A DNA stretch of 64,000 bases from Rodentibacter genomosp. 1 (GTDB lineage: Bacteria; Pseudomonadota; Gammaproteobacteria; Enterobacterales; Pasteurellaceae): positions 1-64,000 of the forward strand of contig NZ_MLHN01000001.1 of NCBI RefSeq assembly GCF_001999285.1, given 5' to 3'. The translations under genes and the position numbers were made by a program. Numbering within the stretch: the stretch's first letter is position 1; every line of letters begins with the position of its first letter. Positions 28,208-36,928 of the stretch are shown here, in pieces. The notes under the pieces were generated by a model that worked only from the letters and a program-made list of their open reading frames with translations, did not search any database and was not told the DNA's origin.

Positions 28208-29956
28208 TCATTTTGCTTTTTGTAGCTTAGCATAGGCGTTTAACAACGCCTGATGTTCTTTGAAATTCTCTAATTTCTCATCACTTGCCGGAAGATTGTA
28301 GAAAGGATTTCCATTCTCTATGACGGCAGTCCAGGCCTGTTCAGTGGTTTCCTTGCCATACATTTTTTCAAATGCACTGCGATATTGTTCAGGAACACGA
28401 TTTTTATCTAAACAAAGTTCAAGTACGCTAATGAGCGCACGATAATAATTGGTACGTTCCGGTGTGAACACAGAACTATTCATATTTAACGTCCAGTTAG
28501 CCCAATCCAATGCTTGTTCTAATTCGCCTAATGCGAGGTGTAACATGGATTTCAATTCGCCTACCCGTAAGGTTGTCCAGCCGCTAGTTTTAGGAGCAAC
28601 GATGCCGATAAACTCTCGCACGCGGGTCGCATCATCAATATTTTGACTGTCCAATTCTTCTAACAATTCTGCGTAAGTTTCAGGGGCGTGATGCCAGTTT
28701 GGTAAATCTAATAGAATTTCTCTCCAATCCATTCCCATATTGTTATTGGCATAGATCAAGTCGTCTGCCGGGTAAATATCTGACATGCCCGGTACGATGA
28801 TACGGCAAGCATATACGCCCAAATGGTTGTAATCCATAATGTACACCTCTTTATTTTCTTGACGAAAAATCGCCATGAGGTTGTTGTATTCTTCTTGGGT
28901 TGTGCCGGAAAAATCCCAATCGACAAATGTATAATCAGGCGTTTGTTTGAATAAATCCCACGAAATTAAACCGCTGGAATCAATGAAATGGGTTTCAAGA
29001 TTGGCATGCTCGGCGACATCTTCATTACTAAAGGAAGGTGGTGAAAATACGTCTAAATCCTTTAAACTACGACCTTGAAGAAGTTCTGTCACGGTACGTT
29101 CTAATGCTACTTGGAAATTAGGATGAGCGCCGAAAGAGGCAAAGCAAGTGCCGTTATTGGGGTTGAATAACACTACGCAAATCACCGGATATTGACCACC
29201 TAAGGAAGCATCAAAAGCGTAGATTGGAAAGCCTTCTTCTTCTAATTTATTGATAGAAGCTTGGATAGATGGATAGCGAGCCATCACTGTGGTTGGAATT
29301 TCCGGTAAGCTTATCGCTTCAGCGATAATTTTGTTTTTGACATAGCGTTCAAACACTTCCGATAGACCTTGTACACGGGCTTCAAATTTGGAGTTACCTG
29401 CCGACATACCATTTGATACATAAAGATTAGCGATAATACTTTGTGGAACATATAGCGTTTTTTCATCGGATTGGCGAACATAAGGCATTGCGACAATACC
29501 ACGATCGTAATTACCTGATTGTAAATCGACTAACAATTCCGGTGTGAGTTCACCATTGGGATCAAAATAGGCAAGTAGGTCATCATCTAAAATACCTTTC
29601 GGTAGCCTTGATTCATCTTCAATTGGAAACCATTTTTCACTTGGATAGTGAACAAAACTGCCATTTGCAATTTCTTGCCCTAAATAGAAATCTGCAAAAA
29701 AGTAGTTAGTGGAAAGACGTTCAAAATATTCTCCCAATGCTGATGCGAGTGCCGCTTTTTTGCTTGCTCCTTTGCCGTTTGAGAAACATTGAGGACAATC
29801 TCTATCACGAATATGAACCGACCAAACATTCGGTACAGGATTAAGCCATGAGGCTTCCTCAATATTAAAACCAAGTGCGGTTAATTTTTGTTGAAATTTT
29901 TCGATGCTATCTTCTAAGGCGGCATCTTTGCCCGGAATAAAGGTTTGTTCAGTCAT
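28208..29956 (-). CDS. ycaO: YcaO-type protein (RimO-associated, ribosomal S12 modification)
   Basis: About 582 aa, the size of E. coli YcaO, which helps RimO methylthiolate Asp of ribosomal protein S12. YcaO proteins use ATP in an unusual fold; visible segments are SNGKGASKKAALASALGEYFERLSTNYF (near 75-100), SNGMSAGNSKFEARVQGLSEVFERYVKNKIIAE (about 185-217) and ERTVTELLQGR. A C-terminal TPR-like extension (residues about 430-580) is also E. coli-like. I choose the start at 29956 (MTEQTFIPGK) over 30010. There is no bacteriocin-type precursor or oxidase next to it, so an azoline-peptide role is unlikely. Confidence 0.9.
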   Translation of the reverse strand: MTEQTFIPGKDAALEDSIEKFQQKLTALGFNIEEASWLNPVPNVWSVHIRDRDCPQCFSNGKGASKKAALASALGEYFERLSTNYFFADFYLGQEIANGSFVHYPSEKWFPIEDESRLPKGILDDDLLAYFDPNGELTPELLVDLQSGNYDRGIVAMPYVRQSDEKTLYVPQSIIANLYVSNGMSAGNSKFEARVQGLSEVFERYVKNKIIAEAISLPEIPTTVMARYPSIQASINKLEEEGFPIYAFDASLGGQYPVICVVLFNPNNGTCFASFGAHPNFQVALERTVTELLQGRSLKDLDVFSPPSFSNEDVAEHANLETHFIDSSGLISWDLFKQTPDYTFVDWDFSGTTQEEYNNLMAIFRQENKEVYIMDYNHLGVYACRIIVPGMSDIYPADDLIYANNNMGMDWREILLDLPNWHHAPETYAELLEELDSQNIDDATRVREFIGIVAPKTSGWTTLRVGELKSMLHLALGELEQALDWANWTLNMNSSVFTPERTNYYRALISVLELCLDKNRVPEQYRSAFEKMYGKETTEQAWTAVIENGNPFYNLPASDEKLENFKEHQALLNAYAKLQKAK

Positions 29957-30041
29957 TTTTGTTCCTAAATAAAAAGAAAAGTGCGGTGAATAATAGGGGA
30001 GTTTGGGCAAGGGAGCAAGAATTGATTTTAAGCATAGCGCA

Positions 30042-30770
30042 TTACTTAGCGTGAGGTGATCGGTGGTAATCGGGCATTTCCTCTTGGAAAGCTTCCGCCG
30101 GTTGTAAAAACGTTGGTGTTTTTGACCGCTCTTTCTCAGTATTGAGCGTTAAGGGAGTGTGACGTTTTTGTGCGATTATCAGCGTTAAAGGGGAAAACAT
30201 CGTGGCGTGTTGATGTTTGATAGCAATATTTTTGCGTTCCACAATATCAAAATGGAGCAACGCTAGCCAGTCAATAATACGCCAAGTCGGGTATTGGCGG
30301 AAAGGAAAATTCCCAAGTTTACGCTTAAAAATAAGTGGGCTGAGTGGATTAAATAAGGAAAGAAATAGCCAACCGTCATCCTCTAATACACGGTGTATTT
30401 CACGTAAGATTTGGTGAGGATCTTGTGCAAAGTTAAGTGTATTGATCAGAAAGCAGGCGCTAATTTCCTTTTGAACAAGCGGCAATGCCGTTGATTTTGC
30501 TTGGAGCAACGTATCATTTGCGGTTAAAAGTGCGGTTAAATTTGGCGAGATTTTTTCGCTGACCAATATTTGATGGCGCATAGGCAACTCGGTGATGACT
30601 TCTGCACTTAACGCACCGAGTTTTAATATTTGGTAACCTAAAATTTTTGATAGCCAAGGCGACAATGCTTTTTGTAATGCGTTACAATATGCCTCGCCCT
30701 GTGGGAGTTGCTGCCAACTTATTGGGGAAGAAAGAGGGTGTTTTGCCTTTGCTTGCCAGTTGATGATCAT
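30042..30770 (-). CDS. SAM-dependent methyltransferase, YafS-like
   Basis: 242 aa class I methyltransferase-like protein. The C-terminal half of the fold is clear (NTLNFAQDPHQILREIHRVLEDDGWLFLSLFNPLSPLIFKRKLG), whereas the N-terminal GxGxG SAM loop is weak (ILGYQILKLGALSAEV). This matches the E. coli YafS group, which is also divergent from gloB as here (26 bp apart). Substrate unknown. Confidence 0.75.
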   Translation of the reverse strand: MIINWQAKAKHPLSSPISWQQLPQGEAYCNALQKALSPWLSKILGYQILKLGALSAEVITELPMRHQILVSEKISPNLTALLTANDTLLQAKSTALPLVQKEISACFLINTLNFAQDPHQILREIHRVLEDDGWLFLSLFNPLSPLIFKRKLGNFPFRQYPTWRIIDWLALLHFDIVERKNIAIKHQHATMFSPLTLIIAQKRHTPLTLNTEKERSKTPTFLQPAEAFQEEMPDYHRSPHAK

Positions 30771-30796
30771 CAGATATCCAAATTTAGAGAGGAATT

Positions 30797-31498
30797 ATGT
30801 TATTTGCCTTACCCGCCTTGAATGACAATTATATTTGGCTTTATCAACGTGAAAATTTACCGCTTATTATTGTTGATTTACCGGAAACTGACAAGCTTTT
30901 TACTTGGCTTGACGTGAATCATTCACCTATTGAAGCGCTATTATTAACCCATGAACATGATGATCACACTCAAGGTGTTGAGGCATTCAAGCTACGTTAT
31001 CCAAATGTGCCCATTTATGGCTCACAAGAATGTGCGTCAAAGGGGGCAACCCAGATTGTTAATGAGGGAGAGATTATTACGCCAAATTATCATATCCAAG
31101 TGATTCCCACCGGCGGGCATACTGCACAACATATCAGTTTTGTTGTCGATAATCATTTATTTTGTGGCGATGCGTTATTTTCTGCCGGTTGTGGGCGTGT
31201 ATTTACCGGTGATTATGAGCAAATGTTTGAGGGGCTATCACGCCTAAAAACATTACCTGATGACACCATTGTTTGCCCTGCTCATGAATATACGTTGGGT
31301 AATTTAGCTTTTGCGGAAACTGTGATAACAGATAAAAGTGCGGTTAAAAATCACCGCACTTTGGTGGCGCGTTTACGTGCGGAAGGCAAGCCGAGTTTAC
31401 CAACAACGCTAGAATTGGAAAAATTAATTAATCCTTTTTTACAGGCAAAAACGCCGGAGGTATTTACTGCATTACGAAAAGCGAAAGATCAATTCTAA
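30797..31498 (+). CDS. gloB: Hydroxyacylglutathione hydrolase (glyoxalase II)
   Basis: Hydrolyses S-lactoylglutathione in methylglyoxal detoxification. 233 aa metallo-beta-lactamase fold with the metal motif THEHDDH at about residues 52-58, further ligands in GGHTAQH and [13 protein letters not shown], and PAHEYT near 160. Short for the family (about 250) but complete. Codons near 31335-31362 contain two uptake signals in inverted orientation inside the C-terminal substrate-binding region. Confidence 0.95.
   Translation: MLFALPALNDNYIWLYQRENLPLIIVDLPETDKLFTWLDVNHSPIEALLLTHEHDDHTQGVEAFKLRYPNVPIYGSQECASKGATQIVNEGEIITPNYHIQVIPTGGHTAQHISFVVDNHLFCGDALFSAGCGRVFTGDYEQMFEGLSRLKTLPDDTIVCPAHEYTLGNLAFAETVITDKSAVKNHRTLVARLRAEGKPSLPTTLELEKLINPFLQAKTPEVFTALRKAKDQF
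31335..31362. repeat. Inverted uptake-signal pair inside gloB
   Basis: AAAGTGCGGT and ACCGCACTTT, 8 bases apart, lie in frame in gloB and encode [10 protein letters not shown]. The pair could form a 10-bp hairpin in the mRNA. Elsewhere in this window such pairs are intergenic terminators. Confidence 0.85.
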
Positions 31499-31593
31499 CT
31501 ATTTTGCGTTATTCTGAGAGGATGACAGAGAGTTGATTTGCTCAAACGACGGCAATTCATTAAAATAGCCCATAAGTTTCTCTCTAATTTTTC

Positions 31594-31620
31594 ACCGCAC
31601 GTTAAAAGTGCGGTTATTTT
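31594..31620 (+). terminator. Terminator-like uptake-signal hairpin before hemA
   Basis: ACCGCAC and GTGCGGT form a 7-bp stem with a 7-base loop followed by TATTTTTA. It can end gloB transcripts, but hemA begins only 11 bases later. A possible hemA promoter (TTGCTC 31538-31543, 17 bp, TAAAAT 31561-31566) is upstream of the hairpin, so the hairpin would be in the hemA leader. Confidence 0.6.
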
Positions 31621-31630
31621 TAAATGTATT

Positions 31631-32953
31631 ATGACCCTTCTTGTTCTTGGTATTAATCATAAAACGGCTTCAGTTTCTGTACGTGAAAAAGTCGCTTTTT
31701 CTGATGAAAAGCGGCGTATTGCCTTGCAACAAATTAAACAGCAGAACCTTGCCCAAGGTGCAGTGATTCTTTCTACTTGTAATCGAACAGAGGTCTATTT
31801 GCATCATCGCCAAATTTCACCACAAGAATGTGATGAATGGCAGAGAAGTGCAGAAAAATGGTTTGCAAATATTCATCAAATCCCTTTAGACGAACTTGTT
31901 TCCTGTATTTATGTCCATCAAAATCAACAAGCGGCAAATCATTTAATGAGAGTAGCTTGTGGTTTAGATTCTTTAATTTTAGGTGAACCACAAATTTTAG
32001 GACAGGTTAAACAAGCTTTTCAGGTGAGCGAAGACTATTATCAAACGGAAAATTCACCTTTTTCCACAGAGCTTTCCCGCTTGTTCCAAAAAACATTTTC
32101 TACGGCAAAACGTGTACGTACGGAAACTAATATTGGAGAGAGTGCGGTCTCTGTTGCCTATGCGGCTTGCAGTTTGGCGCGTCAGATTTTTGAATCACTA
32201 CAGGATTTGACCATTTTGCTTGTCGGCGCAGGAGAAACCATTGAATTAGTGAGCCGTCATTTATTACGCCATGGTGTAAAAAAATTAATGATAGCGAACA
32301 GGACATTAGCAAGGGCTGAACAGTTGGTCGATACCTTGGTTACAGAAACTAAAATTGAGGTCTTTTCCTTAGAAAATTTGCAAAACGCTTTGAATCAGGC
32401 TGATATTGTCATTAGTTCTACTGGTAGCCCTAATGTATTAATTCATCAAGAGATGGTGAAGCTTGCACAGAAAAAACGGCATTATTCGCCAATGCTGTTA
32501 GTGGATATTGCGGTGCCAAGAGATATTGATGAAAATGTGGAAAAATTAGACAGCGTTTATCATTACACCGTTGATGATTTACAAGGTATTATTCAACGTA
32601 ACTTAAATCAACGTGAGCAAGCCTCTAAACAAGCCGAGGGAATTATTGCACAAGAATGTGCCGATTTTTTTGAATGGTTAAAAGTACGTCAATTTTCCAA
32701 TCTTATTAAGCATTATCGTGCTGACGCAGAACATATTCGCCAAGATTTGTTGGGGAAAGCATTACAACATTTGGCTCAAGGCGATAATGTGGAAAGTGTA
32801 CTGCAAGAATTTAGTTATAAGTTAATGAACAAACTCATTCATGCGCCGACACAGACAATGCAATCCATGATGAAAGCAGGCAATGCCGAAGGGTTGCATT
32901 TGTTTTCTAATACTCTCAATCTTTCCCATCCCCTCGATGAAAAAAATAATTAA
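31631..32953 (+). CDS. hemA: Glutamyl-tRNA reductase
   Basis: First committed enzyme of C5-pathway tetrapyrrole synthesis: reduces Glu-tRNA(Glu) to glutamate semialdehyde with NADPH. About 440 aa. [20 protein letters not shown] starts the catalytic domain, the nucleophile Cys is in [11 protein letters not shown] (near residue 50), followed by [14 protein letters not shown], and the NADPH motif [16 protein letters not shown] is near 196-211. I choose 31631 because the conserved [11 protein letters not shown] begins there; no clear SD precedes it. It overlaps the next gene by 17 bases. Confidence 0.95.
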   Translation: MTLLVLGINHKTASVSVREKVAFSDEKRRIALQQIKQQNLAQGAVILSTCNRTEVYLHHRQISPQECDEWQRSAEKWFANIHQIPLDELVSCIYVHQNQQAANHLMRVACGLDSLILGEPQILGQVKQAFQVSEDYYQTENSPFSTELSRLFQKTFSTAKRVRTETNIGESAVSVAYAACSLARQIFESLQDLTILLVGAGETIELVSRHLLRHGVKKLMIANRTLARAEQLVDTLVTETKIEVFSLENLQNALNQADIVISSTGSPNVLIHQEMVKLAQKKRHYSPMLLVDIAVPRDIDENVEKLDSVYHYTVDDLQGIIQRNLNQREQASKQAEGIIAQECADFFEWLKVRQFSNLIKHYRADAEHIRQDLLGKALQHLAQGDNVESVLQEFSYKLMNKLIHAPTQTMQSMMKAGNAEGLHLFSNTLNLSHPLDEKNN

Positions 32954-33656
32954 ATTTTTGACCGCACTTTGTGGCTTTTTGGTCTTTTCTCTACAAGCGT
33001 CATATCGCACTTTTACAGAATCGAATATTACTTATGGTATTTTCCAAGCGAAACCGGAAGACGTAAGGTTACACTGGCGTGATAGTGAAGGCAAAAATTA
33101 TCGCTCTCTGACGAATTTAAAACGCGAGTTGGAAAAAAATTATCAGGTAAAAATGATTATGAATGCCGGTATTTACAGTAAAAACGATGTCCCTGCCGGT
33201 CTATGGATTGAAAATGGTAAAGAATTGAATCCATTAAATATAAAACGAGGCCGTGGAAATTTTCATATTCAACCCAATGGGGTATTGGCATTGGTGGGAA
33301 AACAGGCTTACATTCTTACCACGAAAGCATATCAACAGAAAAAATTGAACCCCATATTTGCACTGCAATCCGGTCCAATGCTGTTAATTGAAGGGAAAAT
33401 CAATCATCAATTCAGCCCAACGTTAGAAAGTTATCATAAACGTAATGCAGTATGTTTGAATAAGCAAAATGAACTTTTATTTATTCTGACGACATCAGGG
33501 AAACCAAATCTTTATACATTCAGTCAGGGATTGCAGAAAATTGGTTGCCATAATGCCTTATATCTAGATGGTACAATTTCTAATTGGTATATTCCTAGCA
33601 TGTTTAATAGTTTTCACTGGCACCATTTTGTTGGGATGATTTCTGTTGCGGAGTAG
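32937..33656 (+). CDS. Phosphodiester glycosidase (NAGPA/DUF2233) family protein
   Basis: About 239 aa with an N-terminal hydrophobic stretch ([20 protein letters not shown]) that is a signal peptide or anchor. [57 protein letters not shown] and the C-terminal [18 protein letters not shown] match the NAGPA domain, whose founding member removes GlcNAc from a phosphodiester. Its bacterial role is unknown; acting on a surface or wall phosphodiester is possible. The ATG lies inside the end of hemA (17-bp overlap), so it is probably translated from the hemA transcript. Confidence 0.85.
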   Translation: MKKIIKFLTALCGFLVFSLQASYRTFTESNITYGIFQAKPEDVRLHWRDSEGKNYRSLTNLKRELEKNYQVKMIMNAGIYSKNDVPAGLWIENGKELNPLNIKRGRGNFHIQPNGVLALVGKQAYILTTKAYQQKKLNPIFALQSGPMLLIEGKINHQFSPTLESYHKRNAVCLNKQNELLFILTTSGKPNLYTFSQGLQKIGCHNALYLDGTISNWYIPSMFNSFHWHHFVGMISVAE

Positions 33657-33727
33657 GGTAAAAAATAATAAAAGCGTTTTTTTTATAAGCAACTAAATCC
33701 AAAAATAGGATTTTTTATAAAAAGTGA

Positions 33728-33756
33728 TTGACTAGATTGGGACAAATCAGCATAAT
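33728..33756 (+). promoter_or_regulatory. Promoter of the Met-Leu-Gln-Gln tRNA operon
   Basis: TTGACT (33728-33733), 17-bp spacer, CATAAT (33751-33756), then a GC-rich discriminator ACGCCCCGC. This is almost the same discriminator as in the first tRNA operon. Confidence 0.75.
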
Positions 33757-33788
33757 ACGCCCCGCAAAGCCGATATGGTTAGCAAGAT

Positions 33789-33865
33789 GGCTACATAGCT
33801 CAGTTGGTTAGAGCACAACACTCATAATGTTGGGGTCGCAAGTTCGAATCTCGCTGTAGCCACCA
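33789..33865 (+). tRNA. tRNA-Met (elongator, anticodon CAU)
   Basis: 77-nt cloverleaf starting GGCTACA with anticodon loop CTCATAA and encoded CCA. Closely resembles E. coli elongator tRNA-Met; the first base pair G-C rules out the initiator. First gene of a four-tRNA operon. Confidence 0.93.
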
Positions 33866-33866
33866 T

Positions 33867-33951
33867 GCGGGACTGGCGAAATTGGTAGACGCACCAGATT
33901 TAGGTTCTGGCGCCGAGAGGTGTGTGGGTTCAAGTCCCTCGTCCCGCACCA
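33867..33951 (+). tRNA. tRNA-Leu (anticodon UAG)
   Basis: 85-nt tRNA with a long variable arm, acceptor GCGGGAC, anticodon loop TTTAGGT giving TAG, CCA encoded. One base separates it from tRNA-Met. Confidence 0.96.
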
Positions 33952-33980
33952 TTTATCGCTTTGTAAGTCAAAATAGTAGT

Positions 33981-34055
33981 TGGGGTATCGCCAAGCGGTA
34001 AGGCACCGGGTTTTGATCTCGGCATCCCTAGGTTCGAATCCTAGTACCCCAGCCA
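33981..34055 (+). tRNA. tRNA-Gln (anticodon UUG), copy 1
   Basis: 75-nt tRNA starting TGGGGTA, anticodon loop TTTTGAT giving TTG, CCA encoded. Identical to copy 2, which starts 120 bp later. Confidence 0.96.
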
Positions 34056-34100
34056 TACTATCCTAGTTTCTCCTATATTCTTAGTTAAAAGAATTTCTAT

Positions 34101-34175
34101 TGGGGTATCGCCAAGCGGTAAGGCACCGGGTTTTGATCTCGGCATCCCTAGGTTCGAATCCTAGTACCCCAGCCA
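34101..34175 (+). tRNA. tRNA-Gln (anticodon UUG), copy 2
   Basis: Base-for-base the same as copy 1, but the spacer before it differs, so only the tRNA itself is conserved. Last gene of the operon; an imperfect uptake-signal hairpin near 34244-34270 may end transcription. Confidence 0.96.
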
Positions 34176-34243
34176 TATCAATTTTTCTATTTGTTTTATT
34201 GTTTCGTTTCGCCTTGTTTTGAAATTTCTCATTTCCAATGTAA

Positions 34244-34270
34244 AAATGCGATCAAAATTGACCGCACTTT
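34244..34270 (+). terminator. Possible terminator after the tRNA operon
   Basis: AAATGCGATCAA and TTGACCGCACTTT pair with one mismatch and one bulge. The right arm is a full uptake signal and the left arm is decayed. Confidence 0.5.
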
Positions 34271-34290
34271 AAGAGTTCTTATCAAAATAA

Positions 34291-34309
34291 AACCCTGATT
34301 CAAAGGGTT
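34291..34309 (-). terminator. ribA terminator
   Basis: On the minus strand AACCCT and AGGGTT form a short stem with a 7-base loop, followed by TTATTTTG, 14 bases after the ribA stop. Confidence 0.7.
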
Positions 34310-34322
34310 AACCACAAATTTT

Positions 34323-34982
34323 TTATTTTTTATTAGGTATCACTTCTTCCTGACAATGAGGGCAATTTATGAGGTGTTCTTCATGGTTATGCACAATATA
34401 GTGTCCCATTTTTTTGGCTTTTGTATCTAAATATTTCGTATTATAGCGATTTTCCCCCACATTTAGAGGCACCCGTTCCACCACGTTAATACCTGCTTTT
34501 TTCATTGTTTCTACTTTTTCCGGATTATTTGTCATTAGACGGACTTTTTTTACGCCAAGTAACTCAAACATATCGGCACAGACTTCAAAATTGCGTTCAT
34601 CCGCTTTAAAACCGAGGGCAAGATTGGCTTCAATCGTATCCATCCCCTGATCCTGTAAAGAATAAGCACGAATTTTATTGATTAGACCGATACCACGCCC
34701 TTCTTCACGGTGATAAATTAAGACGCCACGGCCTTCTTCCTTAATTTGACGAAGTGCGGTAGCAAGTTGGAAACCGCAGTCGCATTTTAAACTATGCAGG
34801 GCATCACCGGTTAAACATTCGGAATGAATGCGGGCTAAAACAGGTTCATCACTATTTGAAATATCGCCCATTACTAATGCAACATGTTCTTTTTTCGTAT
34901 CGGGAAATTCAAACCCGACCATTTTAAAAATACCATATTCAGTCGGTAAATTAGCTTGAGTGACCAGTTGAATTTTTGCCAT
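34323..34982 (-). CDS. ribA: GTP cyclohydrolase II
   Basis: First step of riboflavin synthesis from GTP. About 219 aa. The zinc Cys ligands are in [21 protein letters not shown] (about residues 54-74), then [21 protein letters not shown] with the catalytic region, and [10 protein letters not shown]. The C-terminus has an extra CPHC pair after [11 protein letters not shown], a small extension beyond the core. Start taken at 34982 (MAKIQL) with TAAGGATAA upstream rather than the longer frame to 35024. Divergent from pgpB, as in H. influenzae from memory. I see no FMN riboswitch in the short upstream gap. Confidence 0.95.
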   Translation of the reverse strand: MAKIQLVTQANLPTEYGIFKMVGFEFPDTKKEHVALVMGDISNSDEPVLARIHSECLTGDALHSLKCDCGFQLATALRQIKEEGRGVLIYHREEGRGIGLINKIRAYSLQDQGMDTIEANLALGFKADERNFEVCADMFELLGVKKVRLMTNNPEKVETMKKAGINVVERVPLNVGENRYNTKYLDTKAKKMGHYIVHNHEEHLINCPHCQEEVIPNKK

Positions 34983-35052
34983 AAAGTTATCCTTATTCCT
35001 TTTCATTTCTGCTAAAATGCACACTTTGTTTTTTTATTATCAAGGGGCGAGC

Positions 35053-35772
35053 ATGTTTAAAAGGCTGTCATTATATACGTTATTACTTTGTCTTGTACCG
35101 TTTTTTATGTGGGGTTTTTCCTATCAATGGAACGGTAATGCTCAACTCACGGAAGCTGATTATTGGCTTTATTTGCTCACCGAAACAGGCAGTGTGCCCT
35201 ATGCGTTGATTACCTGTGGTGTGTTTGCTGTTATTTTTGGCTTTTTGTTTAAAAGTCGTAAACAGTGGATGCTAGGTGTGGCTGTAATGGCATTTTCTGT
35301 GGTCGCAACTCAAGCAGTGAAAACAGGGTTAAAAGCAGTTTTTAAAGAACCACGCCCGTTCACGGTATATCTAGCGGAACAAACCAATCAAACTACAGAA
35401 AACTTTTATAGAAATGACCGCACTCAGCGGGCTGCGATTGCAAAAAACTTTTATTCTACACAGCCAGACACGCCAGTTTGGCTTGTAAACCACTACGAAA
35501 ATGAAACGGGTTATTCTTTCCCATCAGGACACACCATTTTTGCTGCGACTTGGTTAATGCTTGCCGTAGGGTTTACGCAATTATTAGGTAATCGTTCGTG
35601 GCAAGCTAAATGGCTGGTTGGAGCTATAGCATTATGGAGTTTGTTGATGTTAGTCAGTCGCGTCCGTTTGGGGATGCATTATCCTATCGATCTTTTTGTT
35701 TCAACGGTTTTTGCTTGGATAATCAACCTCGCTATTTTCGGTTTTTTACAGAAAAAACGATCTTCGTCATAA
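35053..35772 (+). CDS. pgpB: Phosphatidylglycerophosphatase B, PAP2 family
   Basis: Membrane phosphatase acting on phosphatidylglycerophosphate, and in E. coli also on undecaprenyl pyrophosphate. About 239 aa with about six membrane helices. The three PAP2 motifs are visible: KAVFKEPRP (C1), YSFPSGHT (C2) and SRVRLGMHYPIDL (C3). Start taken at 35053, with AAGGGGCGAGC before it. Confidence 0.92.
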   Translation: MFKRLSLYTLLLCLVPFFMWGFSYQWNGNAQLTEADYWLYLLTETGSVPYALITCGVFAVIFGFLFKSRKQWMLGVAVMAFSVVATQAVKTGLKAVFKEPRPFTVYLAEQTNQTTENFYRNDRTQRAAIAKNFYSTQPDTPVWLVNHYENETGYSFPSGHTIFAATWLMLAVGFTQLLGNRSWQAKWLVGAIALWSLLMLVSRVRLGMHYPIDLFVSTVFAWIINLAIFGFLQKKRSSS

Positions 35773-35836
35773 AATCAAAATAAAAGTGCGGTTAAAATTT
35801 CGCTTAGTTTTCCATTTTTTATAAGAGGATTCGATT

Positions 35837-36751
35837 ATGTACTATGGTTTGGATATCGGTGGCACAAAAATTGAGCTTGCGGTATTTAATGAAAAGTTAG
35901 AAAAATTATATTCTGAACGTGTTCCTACTCCTAAAACAGATTACGATGAGTGGCTCAACGTGATTGTGGATTTAGTCAATCGTGCGGATGAACAATTTGG
36001 CGAGCGTGGCACGGTTGGATTAGGCGTACCGGGATTTGTGAATCAACAAACGGGGCTGGCGGAAATTACCAATATTCGTGTGGCGGATAACAAGCCTATT
36101 CTACGTGATCTTTCCGAACGTTTAGGGCGTGAAGTGAGAGCGGAAAATGATGCGAATTGTTTTGCCTTATCTGAAGCCTGGGATGAAGAAAATCAACAAT
36201 ATCCTAGCGTACTCGGGTTAATTCTTGGCACAGGATTTGGTGGCGGTTTTGTGTTAAATGGGAAAGTACATTCCGGGCAAGTTGGGATGGCCGGTGAGCT
36301 TGGACATTTGCAGTTAAATTATCACGCCCTGAAATTGCTTGGTTGGGGTAATGCCCCGATTTATGATTGCGGTTGTGGTAATAAAGCTTGCTTAGACACC
36401 TATCTCTCCGGTCGTGGGTTTGAAATGTTGTATCATGATCTTAAAGGTGAAAAGCTATCTGCCCGTGAAATTATTGATGCCTTTTATCGTGGGAAAGAAA
36501 GTGCGGTCGATTTTGTGAACCTTTTTGTGGAATTAGCGGCGATTTCTATTGGAAACATTATAACGGCGTTTGATCCGCACATGATTGTGCTGGGTGGGGG
36601 ATTATCAAATTTTGATTATTTATATGAAGCCTTACCAAAAGCGTTACCGGCTCATTTAATGCGTACGGCAAAAGTTCCGCCAATTAAAAAAGCCAAACAT
36701 GGTGATTCCGGTGGTGTGCGCGGTGCGGCGGCGTTATTTTTAACTAAATGA
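35837..36751 (+). CDS. nagK: N-acetylglucosamine kinase (ROK family)
   Basis: 304 aa ROK sugar kinase. [10 protein letters not shown] is the ATP motif, GLGVPGFVN and [13 protein letters not shown] follow, and the zinc-binding segment reads [17 protein letters not shown], with Ala-Cys-Leu-Asp where most ROK proteins have Gly-Cys-x-Glu. GELGHLQL holds the His ligand. The position beside an AGCS symporter is the same as nagK of H. influenzae, from memory. Used to rescue GlcNAc from recycled wall or host glycans. Confidence 0.9.
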   Translation: MYYGLDIGGTKIELAVFNEKLEKLYSERVPTPKTDYDEWLNVIVDLVNRADEQFGERGTVGLGVPGFVNQQTGLAEITNIRVADNKPILRDLSERLGREVRAENDANCFALSEAWDEENQQYPSVLGLILGTGFGGGFVLNGKVHSGQVGMAGELGHLQLNYHALKLLGWGNAPIYDCGCGNKACLDTYLSGRGFEMLYHDLKGEKLSAREIIDAFYRGKESAVDFVNLFVELAAISIGNIITAFDPHMIVLGGGLSNFDYLYEALPKALPAHLMRTAKVPPIKKAKHGDSGGVRGAAALFLTK

Positions 36752-36761
36752 TTTTTTTAAG

Positions 36762-36787
36762 GCGTATGAATTTTTCATACGCTTTTT
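36762..36787 (+). terminator. nagK terminator
   Basis: GCGTATGAA and TTCATACGC form a perfect 9-bp stem with a TTT loop, followed by TTTTTGTTTTT. No uptake signal is involved. Confidence 0.9.
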
Positions 36788-36928
36788 GTTTTTATCTAAT
36801 AATTGTCCATTTTATTAAATAAAATCTTCTCAAATCTCATTTCTTTTCAATATTTTTTGATAAATATCGTTTTTTTTCCTCTTTTTCTCTACAATTCCTT
36901 CTCTTTATTTTCATTTGGGAGGAGCTTT

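Noticed and set aside
28208-29956. YcaO gene as part of a thiazole/oxazole-modified peptide cluster
   Set aside because: Length and C-terminal extension match the E. coli YcaO housekeeping type, and no precursor peptide, dehydrogenase or E1-like gene is beside it.
33808-34056. 82-codon minus-strand ORF over the tRNA-Met/Leu/Gln genes
   Set aside because: Typical false ORF made from the antisense of tRNA genes.
33981-34175. Recent segmental duplication covering both tRNA-Gln genes and spacer
   Set aside because: Only the 75-bp tRNA is identical; the preceding spacers differ, so this is more likely an old pair held identical by function or gene conversion.
34983-35052. FMN riboswitch upstream of ribA
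   Set aside because: The gap is only about 70 bp and shows none of the conserved RFN helices.
36803-36928. Upstream extension of the symporter coding frame by 42 codons
   Set aside because: The strong SD GGGAGGAG directly before the ATG at 36929 and the family N-terminus favour the shorter form; the extension is T-rich leader.
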